From Alistipes timonensis JC136 (lineage in GTDB: Bacteria > Bacteroidota > Bacteroidia > Bacteroidales > Rikenellaceae): a DNA stretch of 64,000 nucleotides. The translations under genes and the position numbers were made by a program. The stretch is from the NCBI RefSeq assembly GCF_900107675.1, contig NZ_FNRI01000002.1, positions 248,001 to 312,000 of the forward strand, given 5' to 3'. Shown here piece by piece: positions 62,639-64,000 of the stretch; positions within the stretch are counted from its first letter, which is position 1, and every line of letters starts with the position of its first letter. Under the pieces are notes generated by a model. It was given only the letters and a program-made list of their open reading frames with translations. It was not told the DNA's origin and did no database searches.

Positions 62639-64000
62639 TCAGTGTTTGTAAGTTGTCACGTCGCTTGTTTTGCAGCCGATGCGCGTGGCGACGGCCGTCA
62701 GGGTTTGCCCTGGTTGCAAACGCACAGGAGCGGTATAGAGCAGCCAATGCTTTTCGCTGTAACCGCGTCCGTCAATCTGGTAGGCGATCGAGGCGCCTTT
62801 CGTCGCGCAGACGATCTTCACGCTGCCGTTCCGGTCGCTGCGAACCTCCGGAGCTGCGACTCCGGGCTGCACGCCGCCCGGCCAGAGCCGTTCGCGCAAT
62901 TCCGCTTCGGTCAGTCCCAGGTAGGGATTGTAGCGGTTGTCCCAGCGGGTCAGTTCCCGGCGCATCCGTGCGATGTCGCGGGCGTACCGCGGATCGTCGA
63001 TCAGATTGTGCATCTCGTGCGGATCGTTGTCCACGTCGTAGAACTCCTCCGTGCGGCGGGGCTTTTCGAACCAGCGGCGCGACTGTTCGTCGAGCTCGCC
63101 GCGCTCGTAGAGCTCCACCATGTTGCGCATCATCGGCATATTGAGCCGTGAAAGAACCTGCATGTAACCGGATTTTCCGGGCAGGTGGTTGCGTACGTAA
63201 CGGTAACGGGCGTCCCGGACGCAGGTCTGGCGTTCGACGATCTCGTCGAGGCGGTCGCGGGCGCCGTAAACATAGGAGCGTTCACGGCCTTCGTACCGGC
63301 CCAGAAACGGAATGCCGTGCATGTACGACGGCGGGCGAATTCCCGCCAGCGAGAGGATCGTCGCCGGGATGTCGGCGAACATCAGCAGCCGGTCTTCGAC
63401 GGTCCCGGCACAGGTCCCGTCGGGGAAACGCACCATGAAGGGCACCAGCGCCCCGCTCTCGTAGAGCTCGCGTTTCTGACGCGGCAGCGGGCCGCCGTTG
63501 TCCGAGTACCAGATGACGATGGTATTGTCGAGCAGTCCTGCGTCGCGCACCTCGTCGATATAGCTCTGCATCTGGCGGTCCATTTCGTGAACGTTGCTGT
63601 ACATGACCGCCCAGTCCCGGCGCGTCACTGCGTTGTCGGGATGGTAGGGCGGCAGAACGACCTCATCGGGCGACAGGACGAGCGGTTCGTCCGCCCGTTT
63701 CCATACCTGCGATTCATGGGTTACCGTCATGTTGAAGATGGCGAAGAAGGGCATTCCTTCGGGGCGGTTTTTCCAATGGGCCGTCTTGCTGCTCTCGTCC
63801 CAGGCCGTCACGGGCGGTTTGAACTGGTAGTCGGTCTTTACGTTGTTGGTGCAGTAGTAGCCCGCGGCGCGCAGAAACTCGGTGTAGCATTTCACCCCGT
63901 CGTCCGGTACGGCTTCGTAGGGCGGCACGAGCCCTTCGGTCAGGGGTTTGGTGTTCGACGTCCGCATGTAATTGGCCCCGAACGAAGTCGGGAACAACCC
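62639..64000 (-). CDS. Sulfatase, N-terminus cut by window edge
   Basis: The frame is open to the right edge, so the signal peptide and the Cys/Ser-x-Pro-x-Arg active-site motif lie outside the window. What remains reads as a type I sulfatase: SFGANYMRTSN, EFLRAAGYYCTNNVKTDYQF, FFAIFNMTVTHESQVW, TIVIWYSDNGGPLPRQKRELYESG and the late EEFYDVDNDPHEMHNLIDDP. The first part resembles heparan-N-sulfatase-like subfamilies, but the substrate is open. About 70 C-terminal residues form a chitobiase-C-like domain (SIAYQIDGRGYSEKHWLLYTAPVRL in part). It lies 7 bases upstream of the GH28-GH2 gene and should share its transcript. Confidence 0.92.
   Translation of the reverse strand, partial: GLFPTSFGANYMRTSNTKPLTEGLVPPYEAVPDDGVKCYTEFLRAAGYYCTNNVKTDYQFKPPVTAWDESSKTAHWKNRPEGMPFFAIFNMTVTHESQVWKRADEPLVLSPDEVVLPPYHPDNAVTRRDWAVMYSNVHEMDRQMQSYIDEVRDAGLLDNTIVIWYSDNGGPLPRQKRELYESGALVPFMVRFPDGTCAGTVEDRLLMFADIPATILSLAGIRPPSYMHGIPFLGRYEGRERSYVYGARDRLDEIVERQTCVRDARYRYVRNHLPGKSGYMQVLSRLNMPMMRNMVELYERGELDEQSRRWFEKPRRTEEFYDVDNDPHEMHNLIDDPRYARDIARMRRELTRWDNRYNPYLGLTEAELRERLWPGGVQPGVAAPEVRSDRNGSVKIVCATKGASIAYQIDGRGYSEKHWLLYTAPVRLQPGQTLTAVATRIGCKTSDVTTYKH

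Noticed and set aside
1..64000. tRNA, rRNA, CRISPR arrays, insertion sequences, phage genes
   Set aside because: Gaps between genes are short and none holds cloverleaf, repeat-spacer, transposase or integrase sequence that I could recognise.

Overview
The window is about 64 kb of GC-rich DNA from a gut-type member of the Bacteroidales. The best fit is Alistipes or another member of the Rikenellaceae. The evidence is the SusC/SusD pairs, a hybrid two-component regulator, lipoprotein-tagged glycan enzymes, a Bacteroidetes-type panCD pair, and promoters of the Bacteroidetes sigma type (-7 element TAnnTTTG). The genus is an inference from GC content and gene style. I saw no rRNA, tRNA, CRISPR array or intact insertion sequence.

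Region A (1-20.4 kb, all +) is a polysaccharide utilization locus. In order it holds a BNR-propeller enzyme cut by the window edge, a hybrid two-component regulator, a GH2 glycosidase, SusC, SusD, a DUF5107-TPR protein, a serine-type sulfatase, an aldose 1-epimerase and a second BNR-propeller lipoprotein. A strong hairpin terminator closes it. The substrate is not certain; a sulfated, beta-linked glycan fits. Region B (20.4-22.3 kb, +) carries panC-panD and a DUF456 membrane protein.

Region C (22.4-42.9 kb) is the most unusual part. A leftward operon has SusC, SusD, an endonuclease/exonuclease/phosphatase-fold (EEP) enzyme and an unknown lipoprotein. Upstream of it lies a second leftward operon: a GH92 mannosidase, another EEP enzyme, a glycerophosphodiesterase-alkaline phosphatase fusion, a GH63/MGH1-like glycosidase, a metallophosphoesterase, a ROK sugar kinase and a GH20 hexosaminidase. 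Diverging from GH92 is a XylR-like regulator broken by a frameshift at a run of nine G, then a GH125 alpha-1,6-mannosidase. Mannosidases, a hexosaminidase and four phosphoester-cleaving proteins together suggest a phosphorylated mannose glycan as target, such as phosphomannan, phosphorylated N-glycan or GPI-type glycan. This is inference.

Region D (43-55.1 kb) is mostly core functions. A leftward operon runs rsfS-ftsH-cdsA-psd-AI-2E exporter-riboflavin kinase-ahcY. After it come a small lipoprotein, oxyR divergent from trpS, and a ClC channel followed by a small PAS protein. A roughly 470-bp stretch with only gene-fragment-like sequence follows.

Region E (55.7-64 kb, all -) is a leftward cluster. 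It has a sulfatase cut by the window edge, a 1,278-residue GH28-GH2 fusion with a PepSY-like tail, and a TonB-dependent receptor with no SusD partner in view. It looks directed at a pectic, possibly sulfated, glycan.
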